A DNA stretch of 24,582 nucleotides from a virus: positions 1 through 24,582 of the IMG/VR virus record IMGVR_UViG_3300036886_000291. One strand, given 5' to 3'. Under the pieces are notes generated by a model. The model made no database searches. It worked only from the letters and a program-made list of their open reading frames with translations, and was not told the origin of the DNA. Every line of letters begins with the position of its first letter. Positions within the stretch are counted from its first letter, which is position 1. Below are positions 13,390 through 21,769 of this stretch, piece after piece. The translations under genes were made by a program, and so were the position numbers.

Positions 13390-15384
13390 ATGGCGGATTT
13401 ACCCGATATAGAAGACATAACAACAGGATGGTCGAATGGAATTAGCCAAAATAGTAAGACTTGGCTTCCTCAGAGTGGCCGGATGCTGCGTAATTTGGAG
13501 ATATTTAACGATACTGACTCGGTTACCTTAAAACCCGCTCCTATTAAAGACTCAGGCACAACTGTTACCGGTTTGGTCAAGTGGATAGAGAGTGCCTATC
13601 CTTATGAGTCTGCCGATGTACGCTACGCCTATGATGACAGCGGTAATATCTATAGAATAGCCTCAAATACATGGAGTCTAGACCACACAGTGGCCTCAGG
13701 GACACCCGTGGGGCAAGGAGAGGTAGTTTTGACTGATGAGCTGTTTTATGCAACAAGTACCACCATAGGGCGTAAGTTTCGCTTATCTAGTGGATCGGGA
13801 ACGTATAATGATGATTTCTTCTCGGACGGAACACATAATCTTGATGCCAGTGTCTCTGCCTCAGGTCAAACCTATACTCCGCCTGTTGCCATCTCTGAGA
13901 CTGCGCCTAACAGTGTAACCTATCAACCGGCTTTTGATCCTCTGGTCTCTATTCAGTTATACGTTACCGCTAAGGGAACGGGTAATTGGACTATAACTTT
14001 CCATGATAGCCTGAATAATAACCTGGGTACTGCCACTCTTAATAATGCTGCCATTACCAACGGGGCAATGAACACCTTTGTTTTCACTACACCGATTAGA
14101 ATAAATATCGGAGTAACTTATCATTTTCATGTGACCAGTACGGTAGCCGATGGGACACTCCAGACCGGGACTACCGCCGATTTATCAACCGCCCAGTACA
14201 ATACCTATTTTGGTATCTTAGTCTCAGATAGCCTGTACCACCCCATGAAGGTATTTACTAACGGTGTAACAGGGATTTTCGTTGTCGGTAACGATCATTA
14301 CTTAGGTACTTATGATAACTTAATCTATAATCCTAATAAAATAACCTTATTGCCCGGTTATAAGGTACGCGCTTTAATGACAATCAATAACTATATTGTG
14401 GCTTTTTGCTGGCGGGGATCGGCTATTGATAGTTTTGAGGACGGTTATGCTTTCTATTGGGATGGGATACAGCCGTACTATAACTTTGCCCGTCCTTTAA
14501 CTGAGGGACAGCCTAACGCGGTAGAAAATTTTAAGAATAGACTGCTGGGTATTTTCGGTAATATCGGTAATATTGAGATCGCGCCTGATGAGTCAAACCC
14601 GTTCAGAAAGATCCAACCGGCACCTAAGTTGACTAACGGCTATAGAACGGAGACATACCCGGGGGCTATCGGCATCTGGCTCTCCCGTGCCCTTTTTGGT
14701 TATGCCAATACCAATGATCCAAATGCGGGAGCGTACAATGATCCATCAGCTGGAGCCCATGTGGCAGGTGATACCTATACTCCGCCCTCAGGACTTGAGC
14801 CGGGGATTTACGAGTTTGGTAATCAATCGGATAGAGCCATAACCTATACGGCGGTTTCGACAGAGGTCTTAACTTTCTCTTTCACACCCAGTACAACTAT
14901 TGTTAATCCGACTGATTTTCAGATCGGTTGTATTGCCCCCTTTGGCCAGGATTGCTATTTTGCATACAAAGATGGAACGAACTATTATTGTGATCGAGTA
15001 AATAAAGTGAACAGTGCGTGTGCGTTTGGCTCGTTTGACAGCCTTATTAGTGATGAAACGTTCAATAAAATTGAACAGTTCAAACAACAGCCGGGAAAGA
15101 GTAAATTAGGCTTAAAGGTGCGTGTTACCTTTGCTCCCCTCCCAACAGGTTGTACTGTTACCGCTAAGTGGAGACGCAATAGAGATGCTGCCTGGACATT
15201 CGGTCAAAGTGTTGTGGCGGGAGCCGACGAAGCACATGCCTTTATAGGCGGAATTGCCGGGAAACGATATAGAGAGATTGAGTATGGCTTTGATATTACA
15301 AGTACGGGTGGTTTTCCAATAATTACCAGTATCGGTCTATTTTATCGCCCGTTGCCTCAGGAAGTGGCGGGAAAGGCATTATAA
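13390..15384 (+). CDS. Large beta-rich tail hub/tubular-type virion protein
   Basis: A 664-residue protein. The start (MADLPDIEDITTGWSNGISQ, then FNDTDSVTLKPAPI) and the recurring short strand-turn units (FTNGVTGIFVVGNDHYLGTYDNLI, YIVAFCWRGSAIDSFEDGYAFYWDG, FKNRLLGIFGNIGNIEIAPDE) are reminiscent of beta-propeller tail hub or DNA-stabilising proteins of podoviruses. Residues about 150-275 look like an inserted beta sandwich. It is a single continuous frame with its start 6 nt after the terminator T-run and no Shine-Dalgarno. It is probably a tail tube or nozzle component; a beta-propeller receptor protein is the alternative. Confidence 0.5.
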   Translation: MADLPDIEDITTGWSNGISQNSKTWLPQSGRMLRNLEIFNDTDSVTLKPAPIKDSGTTVTGLVKWIESAYPYESADVRYAYDDSGNIYRIASNTWSLDHTVASGTPVGQGEVVLTDELFYATSTTIGRKFRLSSGSGTYNDDFFSDGTHNLDASVSASGQTYTPPVAISETAPNSVTYQPAFDPLVSIQLYVTAKGTGNWTITFHDSLNNNLGTATLNNAAITNGAMNTFVFTTPIRINIGVTYHFHVTSTVADGTLQTGTTADLSTAQYNTYFGILVSDSLYHPMKVFTNGVTGIFVVGNDHYLGTYDNLIYNPNKITLLPGYKVRALMTINNYIVAFCWRGSAIDSFEDGYAFYWDGIQPYYNFARPLTEGQPNAVENFKNRLLGIFGNIGNIEIAPDESNPFRKIQPAPKLTNGYRTETYPGAIGIWLSRALFGYANTNDPNAGAYNDPSAGAHVAGDTYTPPSGLEPGIYEFGNQSDRAITYTAVSTEVLTFSFTPSTTIVNPTDFQIGCIAPFGQDCYFAYKDGTNYYCDRVNKVNSACAFGSFDSLISDETFNKIEQFKQQPGKSKLGLKVRVTFAPLPTGCTVTAKWRRNRDAAWTFGQSVVAGADEAHAFIGGIAGKRYREIEYGFDITSTGGFPIITSIGLFYRPLPQEVAGKAL

Positions 15385-15388
15385 CAAT

Positions 15389-15880
15389 ATGGATACGGAG
15401 AGTCAGGCTAATAATCTTTTTCCCTCTCAGGGTAAGGCTACACAACGCTCAGTCTTGCCTACGGCTGTAGCAAATGCCGCCTTTGGGCAAAACTTCATTC
15501 AAAATAGTTCTACTCAGATAGGCGGTCCGATCTCACTAAGTAACGGCTCCTCTTTGACTATTATGAGTATAATTACCGCCAACGCAAACCCCCTAATCCG
15601 CTTAGGCGCGCTCCCTTTCGCGTTAGTTTTCTTTCAGGGAAGCCTGAATACAAACAATATGATAGGCGTTACAATAACGGGTAATGGCTATTTATTAAAA
15701 GGTCCGTTTGCTATGCCTAACTTCTCTCCTCACGCTATGAGCACTCCTAAGACGTATGGCGGATCGGATGGCAGTAACTTAGTTTTTATGACCGAGTTAT
15801 ATAACGCTACGGGTTCGGCACAGACAATTTATTACATAACTAATACGCGCTATATTCAGCCGGGAGGTGCATCGTCATGA
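15389..15880 (+). CDS. Virion-cluster protein, unknown
   Basis: A 163-residue neutral protein 4 nt after the hub-type gene. It contains beta-rich segments (SLSNGSSLTIMSIITA, MIGVTITGNGYLLKG, QTIYYITNTRYIQPGG) that suggest a compact sandwich, with a disordered first 30 residues. No family is recognised; small tail or fibre-associated proteins of this sort are common. Its end overlaps the next start (ATGA). Confidence 0.5.
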   Translation: MDTESQANNLFPSQGKATQRSVLPTAVANAAFGQNFIQNSSTQIGGPISLSNGSSLTIMSIITANANPLIRLGALPFALVFFQGSLNTNNMIGVTITGNGYLLKGPFAMPNFSPHAMSTPKTYGGSDGSNLVFMTELYNATGSAQTIYYITNTRYIQPGGASS

Positions 15881-16050
15881 AAAAAATATACATTTACTCA
15901 GATGGTTCGGTGGCTATTATTGATGAGGATAGTCCACATAGTATTTACGTTAATGGAGAAAGTCCCATGGAAACTTTAGAGGCAACAAGTGATAATATGA
16001 ATAGATACTTTCCAAATTTATCAAAAGAGGTTAATATTAAGATAGACTAA
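15877..16050 (+). CDS. Small acidic protein, unknown
   Basis: A 57-residue protein (MKKIYIYSDGSVAIIDEDSP at the N-terminus, then YVNGESPMETLEATSDNM). It has an excellent GGGAGGTG ribosome-binding site 8 nt before its ATG and a 4-nt overlap (ATGA) with the gene before it, so it is clearly meant to be translated. The N-terminal strand-turn-strand may form a small beta hairpin. Function unknown. Confidence 0.6.
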   Translation: MKKIYIYSDGSVAIIDEDSPHSIYVNGESPMETLEATSDNMNRYFPNLSKEVNIKID

Positions 16051-16054
16051 CGAT

Positions 16055-16879
16055 ATGAGCTATAATCCAAACTTTGCACAAATCGGTGATTCATCAACAA
16101 ATAACGGTGGGGATTCAGGTGCTCGTGCCGCAGGATTTAGTGATTATGCAGATTACTTGAATAAAAAAGCGCAAAATGACGCACAATCCCCTTCTCAATT
16201 AGCGCAAAATGCTATCGATACCGCAAATCAGAATCAACAGAATGTACAAAACCAAATAGCGGGAGATAAGCAATCTGTTACTGATTTTCTGACAGGCTAT
16301 AAGGCCGATACCGCTAATGCAATTAGTAATGCCAATAGTACTTTTAATCTTCCAACCCTGACAAGTTCGGTCAATGCCTTGAATAGCAGGATTTCAGATC
16401 TTACTTCAAATTATTCAAACTCAGGAGCCGGAGGCTATGCCAATGCTAACCAAGTAGATGCTGCAATCAACTCTAGGTATCTGCCTCAACTTAGCGCGCA
16501 GACGGCAAACTTAAATAATGCTTCCCAACAAGCACAGACTCAGGAAAGTATCGCTCTTGCACCCGATGTGGCTCAAGGTACTCTTCTGGGAACACAAATA
16601 ACAACAGCCATGACAGGATTGACAACCACAGATCAACAGAGTCTGGATGCAGTTTTAGCTAAGTTGACCTCAGGGCAGGCTCTAACAACTATTGAATTAA
16701 ATCAGGCAAACACAATCGCACAGAAAGCGCTGGATAATTATTATGCTATTCAACAGAAACAGACTGTACCTGCAAGTGCGTCCACAGGACAGTACGAAGC
16801 TGTATACGATCCCGCGACTGGGAAAATTGTCGACCCGTATATGCTTGCTTCCCAAAATGGGGGGGTATATACTCCGTAA
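16055..16879 (+). CDS. Helical internal virion / ejection-type protein
   Basis: A 274-residue protein rich in Asn, Gln, Ala and Ser. Long helices dominate (SPSQLAQNAIDTANQNQQNV, GDKQSVTDFLTGYKADTANA, TTIELNQANTIAQKALDNYY). The low-charge Gln/Asn helical make-up and the location between tail-hub and hydrolase genes fit podoviral internal or ejection proteins that leave the capsid with the DNA. No signal peptide or clear membrane helix is seen. The C-terminus ends in a small Tyr/Pro segment (YEAVYDPATGKIVDPYML). Confidence 0.45.
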   Translation: MSYNPNFAQIGDSSTNNGGDSGARAAGFSDYADYLNKKAQNDAQSPSQLAQNAIDTANQNQQNVQNQIAGDKQSVTDFLTGYKADTANAISNANSTFNLPTLTSSVNALNSRISDLTSNYSNSGAGGYANANQVDAAINSRYLPQLSAQTANLNNASQQAQTQESIALAPDVAQGTLLGTQITTAMTGLTTTDQQSLDAVLAKLTSGQALTTIELNQANTIAQKALDNYYAIQQKQTVPASASTGQYEAVYDPATGKIVDPYMLASQNGGVYTP

Positions 16880-16882
16880 AGT

Positions 16883-17374
16883 ATGGCTGACTATTTACAC
16901 CCCGAAAGTTATGGTTTGAATTCTCAACCATCAATAAACAATCAAAAAACGGATTATCTTCACCCTGAAAGTTATGGTCAAGCTCAGGATCAAAGTTCAC
17001 AAATTCCTCAAGATGTACGTAGCGCCCAATCGGTAATTGGCTCACAAGGATGGAATGGATATTGTCAACAGTTTGTGGAACAAGTAGCTTACGGAAAATC
17101 AGGTATGTTTCCAACTGCACTGTCAGCTGCTCAATCTTACGCTCAGAATGGACAGCTTAATCAGGGGTTAGAAGGAGCAAAACCGGGGGATATTCTCTAT
17201 TGGAACGGGGAATCAACCGGAGGAGACGGTCACGCAAGTATCTATGAAGGGACAGATCCACAGGGTAATCCTATGATGATTTCAGCTACAGATACAGGGG
17301 TTCGTGAAGATAATGTTAGTCAATGGGCTAAAGATACAAACCAGCAATTATTGGGATTTGTTAGTACACAATAA
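16883..17374 (+). CDS. CHAP/NlpC-type virion peptidoglycan hydrolase
   Basis: A 163-residue protein. Residues 3-11 and 24-32 are an exact repeat, DYLHPESYG, encoded by different codons, so the motif is kept at protein level and may be a binding or processing tag. Residues about 50-163 look like a papain-fold CHAP/NlpC cell-wall amidase: Cys61 in GWNGYCQQFVEQ, KPGDILYW, His117 in GDGHASIYEG, and a following strand PMMISATDTGV. Placed among ejection-type genes rather than in the lysis block, it probably opens the wall during DNA entry. It has no signal peptide, as expected for a virion protein. Confidence 0.75.
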   Translation: MADYLHPESYGLNSQPSINNQKTDYLHPESYGQAQDQSSQIPQDVRSAQSVIGSQGWNGYCQQFVEQVAYGKSGMFPTALSAAQSYAQNGQLNQGLEGAKPGDILYWNGESTGGDGHASIYEGTDPQGNPMMISATDTGVREDNVSQWAKDTNQQLLGFVSTQ

Positions 17375-17385
17375 TATGCTACACT
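17358..17385 (+). promoter_or_regulatory. Sigma70 promoter with extended -10, leaderless
   Basis: TTGTTA (17358-17363), a 16-nt spacer and TG-C-TACACT (hexamer 17380-17385), then exactly 6 nt to ATG 17392. The extended -10 is identical to that at 9843. Confidence 0.7.
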
Positions 17386-17391
17386 TAATCT

Positions 17392-19683
17392 ATGGCAACA
17401 GGTAAACAAATGCCCATGATTCCACAAAGTAGCGGTAACGGCTTGTTAGATTGGATAGTAAAACCCGCGGAACAGATAGTTAAGCAGGCTTTACAACGAG
17501 GTTCACAATCAGGACAGGCACTTAATCCCAATAATACGGGAAACATGATTACGAAGGGAGTAAACGCAGTAGGACAGGCAGTTGGTAATACTCCCATTAC
17601 ATCAATTCCAGGCTCACCTACATATGGTCAGGCACTTGATTATATAAACGCGCCTGATCCTTCAACGGGAATTTCAATTGGACTTCCGGGACAAACATTT
17701 CTGAGTGGTGGTATGAAGAATGTCAATGATGTTGCTATGGGAGGATTGATGTTAGGGACAATGGCTGAGGGTGGAGTGGAGAAGCCCGATGAGGAACCAA
17801 TTACTCCGAAGTCAGAATTACCCAGCATTACAAAAACAGGAACTAAGATAACCCGCGATATGAGATTTAAACAAGGAACTGAGAACCCGGGAGCTTATAA
17901 GCAAACACTTCCACCAATGCCAAAAGCCAAACCACAATTCGCGGGAGAAGCGACAGCTCCATTAAATCCAAACGCTGAACAGTTGCCGCCGCAACAAGAA
18001 ATAAAACCACCTGTTAGTCAAACCCCGCCAGTTAATACAAGAGAGAGAACATATGCTTCAGGAAATGAAACTTCAGCAGATATCGCTGAGAATACTAAAA
18101 GAAATCTGCAATATACCGATGGTATACCCTCTCCAAAGACAAAAGCACAGGTAAACGCGACCCTGAATGGTTATGAAATTACAGGAAGTCTTGATAATCA
18201 ATTACAAGGGATTGAGGATCAAAAAGGGATTTTAAGTAAAGCCGCACAGGCGCAAGTCGCAGAAGATGGAGGGACAACAGCAAAGGCAGACTTACTTAAT
18301 AGAATGGTAAAAGACGTTACATATAATGGAAGTAAACATAATATCCCGTCAACTGAAGCAGCAAACGAAAGCTCCAAATATCTTAATGATGTTTATGTTC
18401 GGGCAACTGGTGGAGATTTAACAAAAATCAATGGTGATATTATGCCCCCAACAATTCCGGATACCATAGTTCAGAAAATGAAGACAATCATGGGGCAAGA
18501 CGCTTCTTTAACTTTTGGGAAAGATCCTACTACCTGGTCTACTTCTCAACAAATCGCCCGTTATGCGAGAAACTCATTTGACTCTCTTTTAGACCAAAGC
18601 CATCCTGAAGCCTCAACTCTTAATAACGATATGTCTGATTTGTATAAAGCGCAGGATTCTATCATGAAAGGAGCAAATAAGGAGAGTACGGCAGCACAAT
18701 CGGCTATACTAACGCCATCAAAGTCCCTTTTTGGTAAAGGTTATTCCGTAGCAAAAGATTTAGCAATAGGATATGGTAGTGCGAGGTTTTTAGGCATTGA
18801 CCCTGCAAAGTTAGTAAGTGGTAGTATTGCGGGGGCGCAACAATTGTTCAATGGTGGTGCGAATAACGTGCCCTATAAACCAGAAGATTATCAGGTAAAG
18901 ACCGACAGTAAGTATTATGCTAATCAATCCCATATATTAAGTAGTAGTATACCACGAACACAACAAGATGTCAAACCCGATCAAAATGGTAACTACCCTG
19001 TCGCTAATCCACAGAATATTTTTGACAACAATAATACGCCTCTTGGTATGAGTCTGAGTGATTATACGAAGCAAAATAACGATTTTGGCTTAAAAGTGAA
19101 ACAGGATATTATATTAGGACTGCAAGGAACGCCCCAATATGCTACCGATGCCCAAGCGTTAGATACCTTGCAAACTAGATGGAAAGAACAACCGGATATA
19201 CAAACAAATTATAATAAAGCCTCAGCTATAAGTTCATTAACCGCAAAAATTAAATCAGAAGTTGCGGGATTATCTGATAATTTATTAACTACCACAACTT
19301 TTGATAATTTAAGTTCAATAAACAACGGCACATATAGAGGATTAAAACAAGATATTCAAGATTTAGCATCTGCGTTTGGTACAGACCCTGAGAACATATG
19401 GCAGCAACAAAATAGCAAAGCATTAAAGGCGTCTCTCGATTCGATTGGACAACAAAATGCCTCTTTATGGAATCAGTATGTAAATTACAAAACCAGTAAT
19501 ACGGGGGCTTCTAATCTTAGTAATACTTCTTTGCAAACGCCTCCTTTAACACCGACTTCACCTCTTCCCAAAATGTCTCATCTTGATACAAGAATGGGGT
19601 CTGCAATAAGCGGTAGTAGTCCGCAGCAGGCGATGCAACAAGCACAGGGTATTGTTAATATGCAGATGCCGTCTATTCACTAA
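17392..19683 (+). CDS. Large internal virion (ejection-type) protein
   Basis: A 763-residue protein with its own leaderless promoter. Residues 1-210 are low-complexity and Pro/Gly/Gln-rich. Residues about 220-450 form a helical domain (NLQYTDGIP...YEITGSLDNQLQGIED, WSTSQQIARYARNSFDSLLD). A weakly hydrophobic stretch at about 460-490 (DLAIGYGSARFLGIDPAKLV) could touch a membrane. The rest is helical and ends in a Ser/Pro/Gln tail. Size, composition and place (after the hydrolase, before the fibres) match the large ejection proteins of podoviruses. It is too disordered at its ends and lacks the long uniform heptads of a tape measure. The next gene, with a RelA/SpoT domain, starts 1 nt after its stop. 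Confidence 0.5.
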   Translation: MATGKQMPMIPQSSGNGLLDWIVKPAEQIVKQALQRGSQSGQALNPNNTGNMITKGVNAVGQAVGNTPITSIPGSPTYGQALDYINAPDPSTGISIGLPGQTFLSGGMKNVNDVAMGGLMLGTMAEGGVEKPDEEPITPKSELPSITKTGTKITRDMRFKQGTENPGAYKQTLPPMPKAKPQFAGEATAPLNPNAEQLPPQQEIKPPVSQTPPVNTRERTYASGNETSADIAENTKRNLQYTDGIPSPKTKAQVNATLNGYEITGSLDNQLQGIEDQKGILSKAAQAQVAEDGGTTAKADLLNRMVKDVTYNGSKHNIPSTEAANESSKYLNDVYVRATGGDLTKINGDIMPPTIPDTIVQKMKTIMGQDASLTFGKDPTTWSTSQQIARYARNSFDSLLDQSHPEASTLNNDMSDLYKAQDSIMKGANKESTAAQSAILTPSKSLFGKGYSVAKDLAIGYGSARFLGIDPAKLVSGSIAGAQQLFNGGANNVPYKPEDYQVKTDSKYYANQSHILSSSIPRTQQDVKPDQNGNYPVANPQNIFDNNNTPLGMSLSDYTKQNNDFGLKVKQDIILGLQGTPQYATDAQALDTLQTRWKEQPDIQTNYNKASAISSLTAKIKSEVAGLSDNLLTTTTFDNLSSINNGTYRGLKQDIQDLASAFGTDPENIWQQQNSKALKASLDSIGQQNASLWNQYVNYKTSNTGASNLSNTSLQTPPLTPTSPLPKMSHLDTRMGSAISGSSPQQAMQQAQGIVNMQMPSIH

Positions 19684-19684
19684 T

Positions 19685-20395
19685 ATGTCAGCTACAAAAG
19701 GAGAATTACAGATCAATGATAGCGATATCCGTAAACATGCTCCTGATCTAATTAATGAAGGGACTCGCCAGAATCTAGCAACTTCGCTGCAAACTGTCCA
19801 TCAGATTAAGCCTAAGATTGATACCGTAATGCAACAAATTGCCAATCAGACAGGAACAACAATGAGTAGTCGGGTCAAAGATCCTAAGCAAATTGTTCGT
19901 AAAGTTGTCCAGAAGCGTATGGAAGACAGAAGTTATCAGTTGTCAAATATCAATGATTTACTAGGTTACAGGTTCACCACCGATCATGATAATGAAATAC
20001 CTAGAGTCAAACAGGAAGTTGAAAAAGCAGCTAAAAGCGGTGCGTTCGTGATTATTGCTCAACAGGAAAGAGATAAACAGGATTACAGAGCTTTTCATTA
20101 CGATGTCGGTTTTCCCATTCCTAATGGTAAGACAATAAGAGGTGAGGTTCAAATAATGAATGCCAATAGCGAGGCTCAGGCTGCCGTTTCCCATGACGCC
20201 CATTTTATTTATGGTGAGAAACCGCCAAAAGAGGTTCAGAAGAAACTGGATAAACAAAACGATATAGTACAGCAATTACCGCCAATTAAAGCTAAACAGG
20301 TGGCAAAAACACTGATTAACGCGCACAAGCAGATAAATGACAACCCGTTACCAAAAGGAGTAACAGATCAGGTACTTGCAAACGCAACGAAATAG
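19685..20395 (+). CDS. RelA/SpoT-fold nucleotidyltransferase-like protein
   Basis: A 236-residue protein. Residues about 60-180 follow the (p)ppGpp synthetase fold in order: Arg63/Lys65/Lys68 in SSRVKDPKQIVRKV (basic ATP-binding strip), Asp91-Gly94-Arg96 in INDLLGYRF (metal-binding Asp), Tyr134 and His138 in YRAFHYDV (base-stacking Tyr of the Gly-Tyr-x-Ser-x-His motif), Glu154-Gln156 in GEVQIMN, and His170/His173 in the AVSHDAHFIYG helix. The usual Gly and Ser of the YxSxH motif are Asp and Ala. No hydrolase, TGS or ACT domain is present, so it resembles a small alarmone synthetase or a toxSAS-type toxin. It starts 1 nt after a large virion protein, so it may be virion cargo. The start at 19685 is preferred; the frame is open from 19652. 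Confidence 0.78.
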   Translation: MSATKGELQINDSDIRKHAPDLINEGTRQNLATSLQTVHQIKPKIDTVMQQIANQTGTTMSSRVKDPKQIVRKVVQKRMEDRSYQLSNINDLLGYRFTTDHDNEIPRVKQEVEKAAKSGAFVIIAQQERDKQDYRAFHYDVGFPIPNGKTIRGEVQIMNANSEAQAAVSHDAHFIYGEKPPKEVQKKLDKQNDIVQQLPPIKAKQVAKTLINAHKQINDNPLPKGVTDQVLANATK

Positions 20396-20403
20396 TATAA
20401 ACT
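20376..20403 (+). promoter_or_regulatory. Sigma70 promoter, leaderless
   Basis: TTGCAA (20376-20381), a 16-nt spacer and TAAACT (20398-20403), then exactly 6 nt to ATG 20410. It lies inside the end of the RelA/SpoT-type gene. Confidence 0.6.
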
Positions 20404-20409
20404 TATATT

Positions 20410-20841
20410 ATGGATCCACAAGCAAATAGCGGAACATTTATGGGGGGCAACGGTCAGGGAAGTGCATTGTTACGTTTAATGAAGCTTAGAGCCATGACAC
20501 AAGGTGGCGGTGGTTCTGCCATGAACCAAAACACAGCCAACCCGGGAATGGTACAACCTGCCTCTCCTCCAACAGGTTCAGCAATGCCAGCGGGTATGGC
20601 ACAATCTCAATCACCTCAATTTCAAATGAGTCAACCGCCTCAAGGCGCAGTAGCCGAAAACCAAGCTCCTCAACAGGCACCCGTTACACCGGATACTAAC
20701 CTACAAATTGCCATGTCGGCGCTGGGGAATTACATAAAAGCTCATGGGGACGCACACAAGGCAATTCACGGTGTTGATCTACAAAAAGCCAGAGCTCAGG
20801 CCATGATGGCTCAGAATGCCCCACAACAAGGAGGTCAGTGA
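20410..20841 (+). CDS. Gln/Pro/Met-rich protein, unknown
   Basis: A 143-residue protein. About the first 95 residues are low-complexity (Gln, Pro, Gly, Ala and Met), apart from a short helix SALLRLMKLRAM. Residues about 96-135 (LQIAMSALGNYIKAHGDAHK and on) may form a helical hairpin. This looks like an internal or flexible linker protein of the virion. It has its own leaderless promoter and overlaps the next gene through GTGA. No family is recognised. Confidence 0.5.
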   Translation: MDPQANSGTFMGGNGQGSALLRLMKLRAMTQGGGGSAMNQNTANPGMVQPASPPTGSAMPAGMAQSQSPQFQMSQPPQGAVAENQAPQQAPVTPDTNLQIAMSALGNYIKAHGDAHKAIHGVDLQKARAQAMMAQNAPQQGGQ

Positions 20842-21023
20842 GTAACATAAGTACACCCTGGTCTGGTCAATCCGAACCATCTACCTTATGGAGCCGTCAA
20901 TCCGAACCATCTACTAATTGGCAACAACAGAATCTCCAACCCGCAGGGGGACTCTTACTGCTTCAAGACGGTGTTTCATTTTTTCTGCAACAAGATTCAT
21001 TAAGTATGATAAACTTTGAATGA
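20838..21023 (+). CDS. Repeat microprotein of the tail-fibre region
   Basis: A 61-residue protein starting at GTG, 5 nt after a perfect AAGGAGG and overlapping the previous stop. It carries Trp-spaced repeats (STPWSGQSEPSTLWSRQSEPSTNW region), partly backed by an exact 19-nt DNA repeat, and then GGLLLLQDGVSFFLQQD, a small strand-turn motif common in short phage tail-region proteins. Probably a fibre-attachment or chaperone-like component; no function is known. The tail fibre gene follows 1 nt after its stop. Confidence 0.6.
   Translation: MSNISTPWSGQSEPSTLWSRQSEPSTNWQQQNLQPAGGLLLLQDGVSFFLQQDSLSMINFE
20866..20914 (+). repeat. Exact 19-nt direct repeat
   Basis: 20866-20884 is repeated exactly at 20896-20914, 30 nt apart. 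It encodes the QSEPST repeat of the microprotein. The exact nucleotide identity suggests a recent in-frame duplication. Confidence 0.8.
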
Positions 21024-21024
21024 T

Positions 21025-21765
21025 ATGGCCAATTCGACTCTCTCAGCTCTAAGCGTAAAAACCTCTGTAAATACGGCAGACTTACTCTTAATCACCGACA
21101 GTGAAGATACAACACAGTCTCCTCAAGGTACCTCAAAATCATTAACGGTTGGGAATCTTTTTTCAGGAATTTCCATTGCGGGAACACAAATTACGGGAAC
21201 GCTGCCTTTCTCACAGATTACAGGTACGGTGCCTGTAGCTCAGGGGGGTACGGGAGCGGTAACACTGACGGGTATTCTTAAGGGCAACGGGACAAGTGCT
21301 GTGACAGCCGTCACTGCCCCCAGTGGGGCAATTGTCGGCACAACCGATACACAAGCTTTAACCAATAAAACACTTACAGACGCAACCAACTCTTTCCCGA
21401 CCAGTCTTGTTACACTTACGGGAACACAGACACTGACTAATAAAAGAATAACTAAAAGAGTTCTTTCTGCTGCTTCTTATACCACGGACACAGGAACTTC
21501 ACTTAATTGCGATAACTTAGATTGGTTTATAGTTACTGCACAAGCGGGGGCACTTAAACTAAATAATCCCACGGGTACGCCAACTGACGGTCAACTCTTA
21601 GGAGTTGCAGTAACAGGAACTGCTGCGCGCTCCCTCACATATGACACTCAATTTGTGGCTTCTACAACCGCACTTCCAACTACAACCGTGACAACCGCTA
21701 GGTTGAACATGCTCTTTTGTTGGTCAGGCGCGACTTCTCAGTGGATAATATTAGCCGCAGTATAA
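21025..21765 (+). CDS. Tail fibre / receptor-binding protein
   Basis: A 246-residue protein. The first half has classic fibre-shaft text: ADLLLITDSEDTTQSPQGTSKSL (partly), SQITGTVPVAQGGTGA, and the repeats QALTNKTL and QTLTNKRI. The C-terminal 100 residues (LNCDNLDWFIVTAQAGALKL, GQLLGVAVTGTAARSLTYD, ARLNMLFCWSGATSQWIILA) form a compact cap domain seen at the end of many fibres. The start follows the previous stop by 1 nt; TGA-TAAACT about 9 nt upstream may add an extended -10. It acts outside the particle, in host binding, probably with the polyglycine protein that follows. Confidence 0.75.
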   Translation: MANSTLSALSVKTSVNTADLLLITDSEDTTQSPQGTSKSLTVGNLFSGISIAGTQITGTLPFSQITGTVPVAQGGTGAVTLTGILKGNGTSAVTAVTAPSGAIVGTTDTQALTNKTLTDATNSFPTSLVTLTGTQTLTNKRITKRVLSAASYTTDTGTSLNCDNLDWFIVTAQAGALKLNNPTGTPTDGQLLGVAVTGTAARSLTYDTQFVASTTALPTTTVTTARLNMLFCWSGATSQWIILAAV

Positions 21766-21769
21766 TTTT

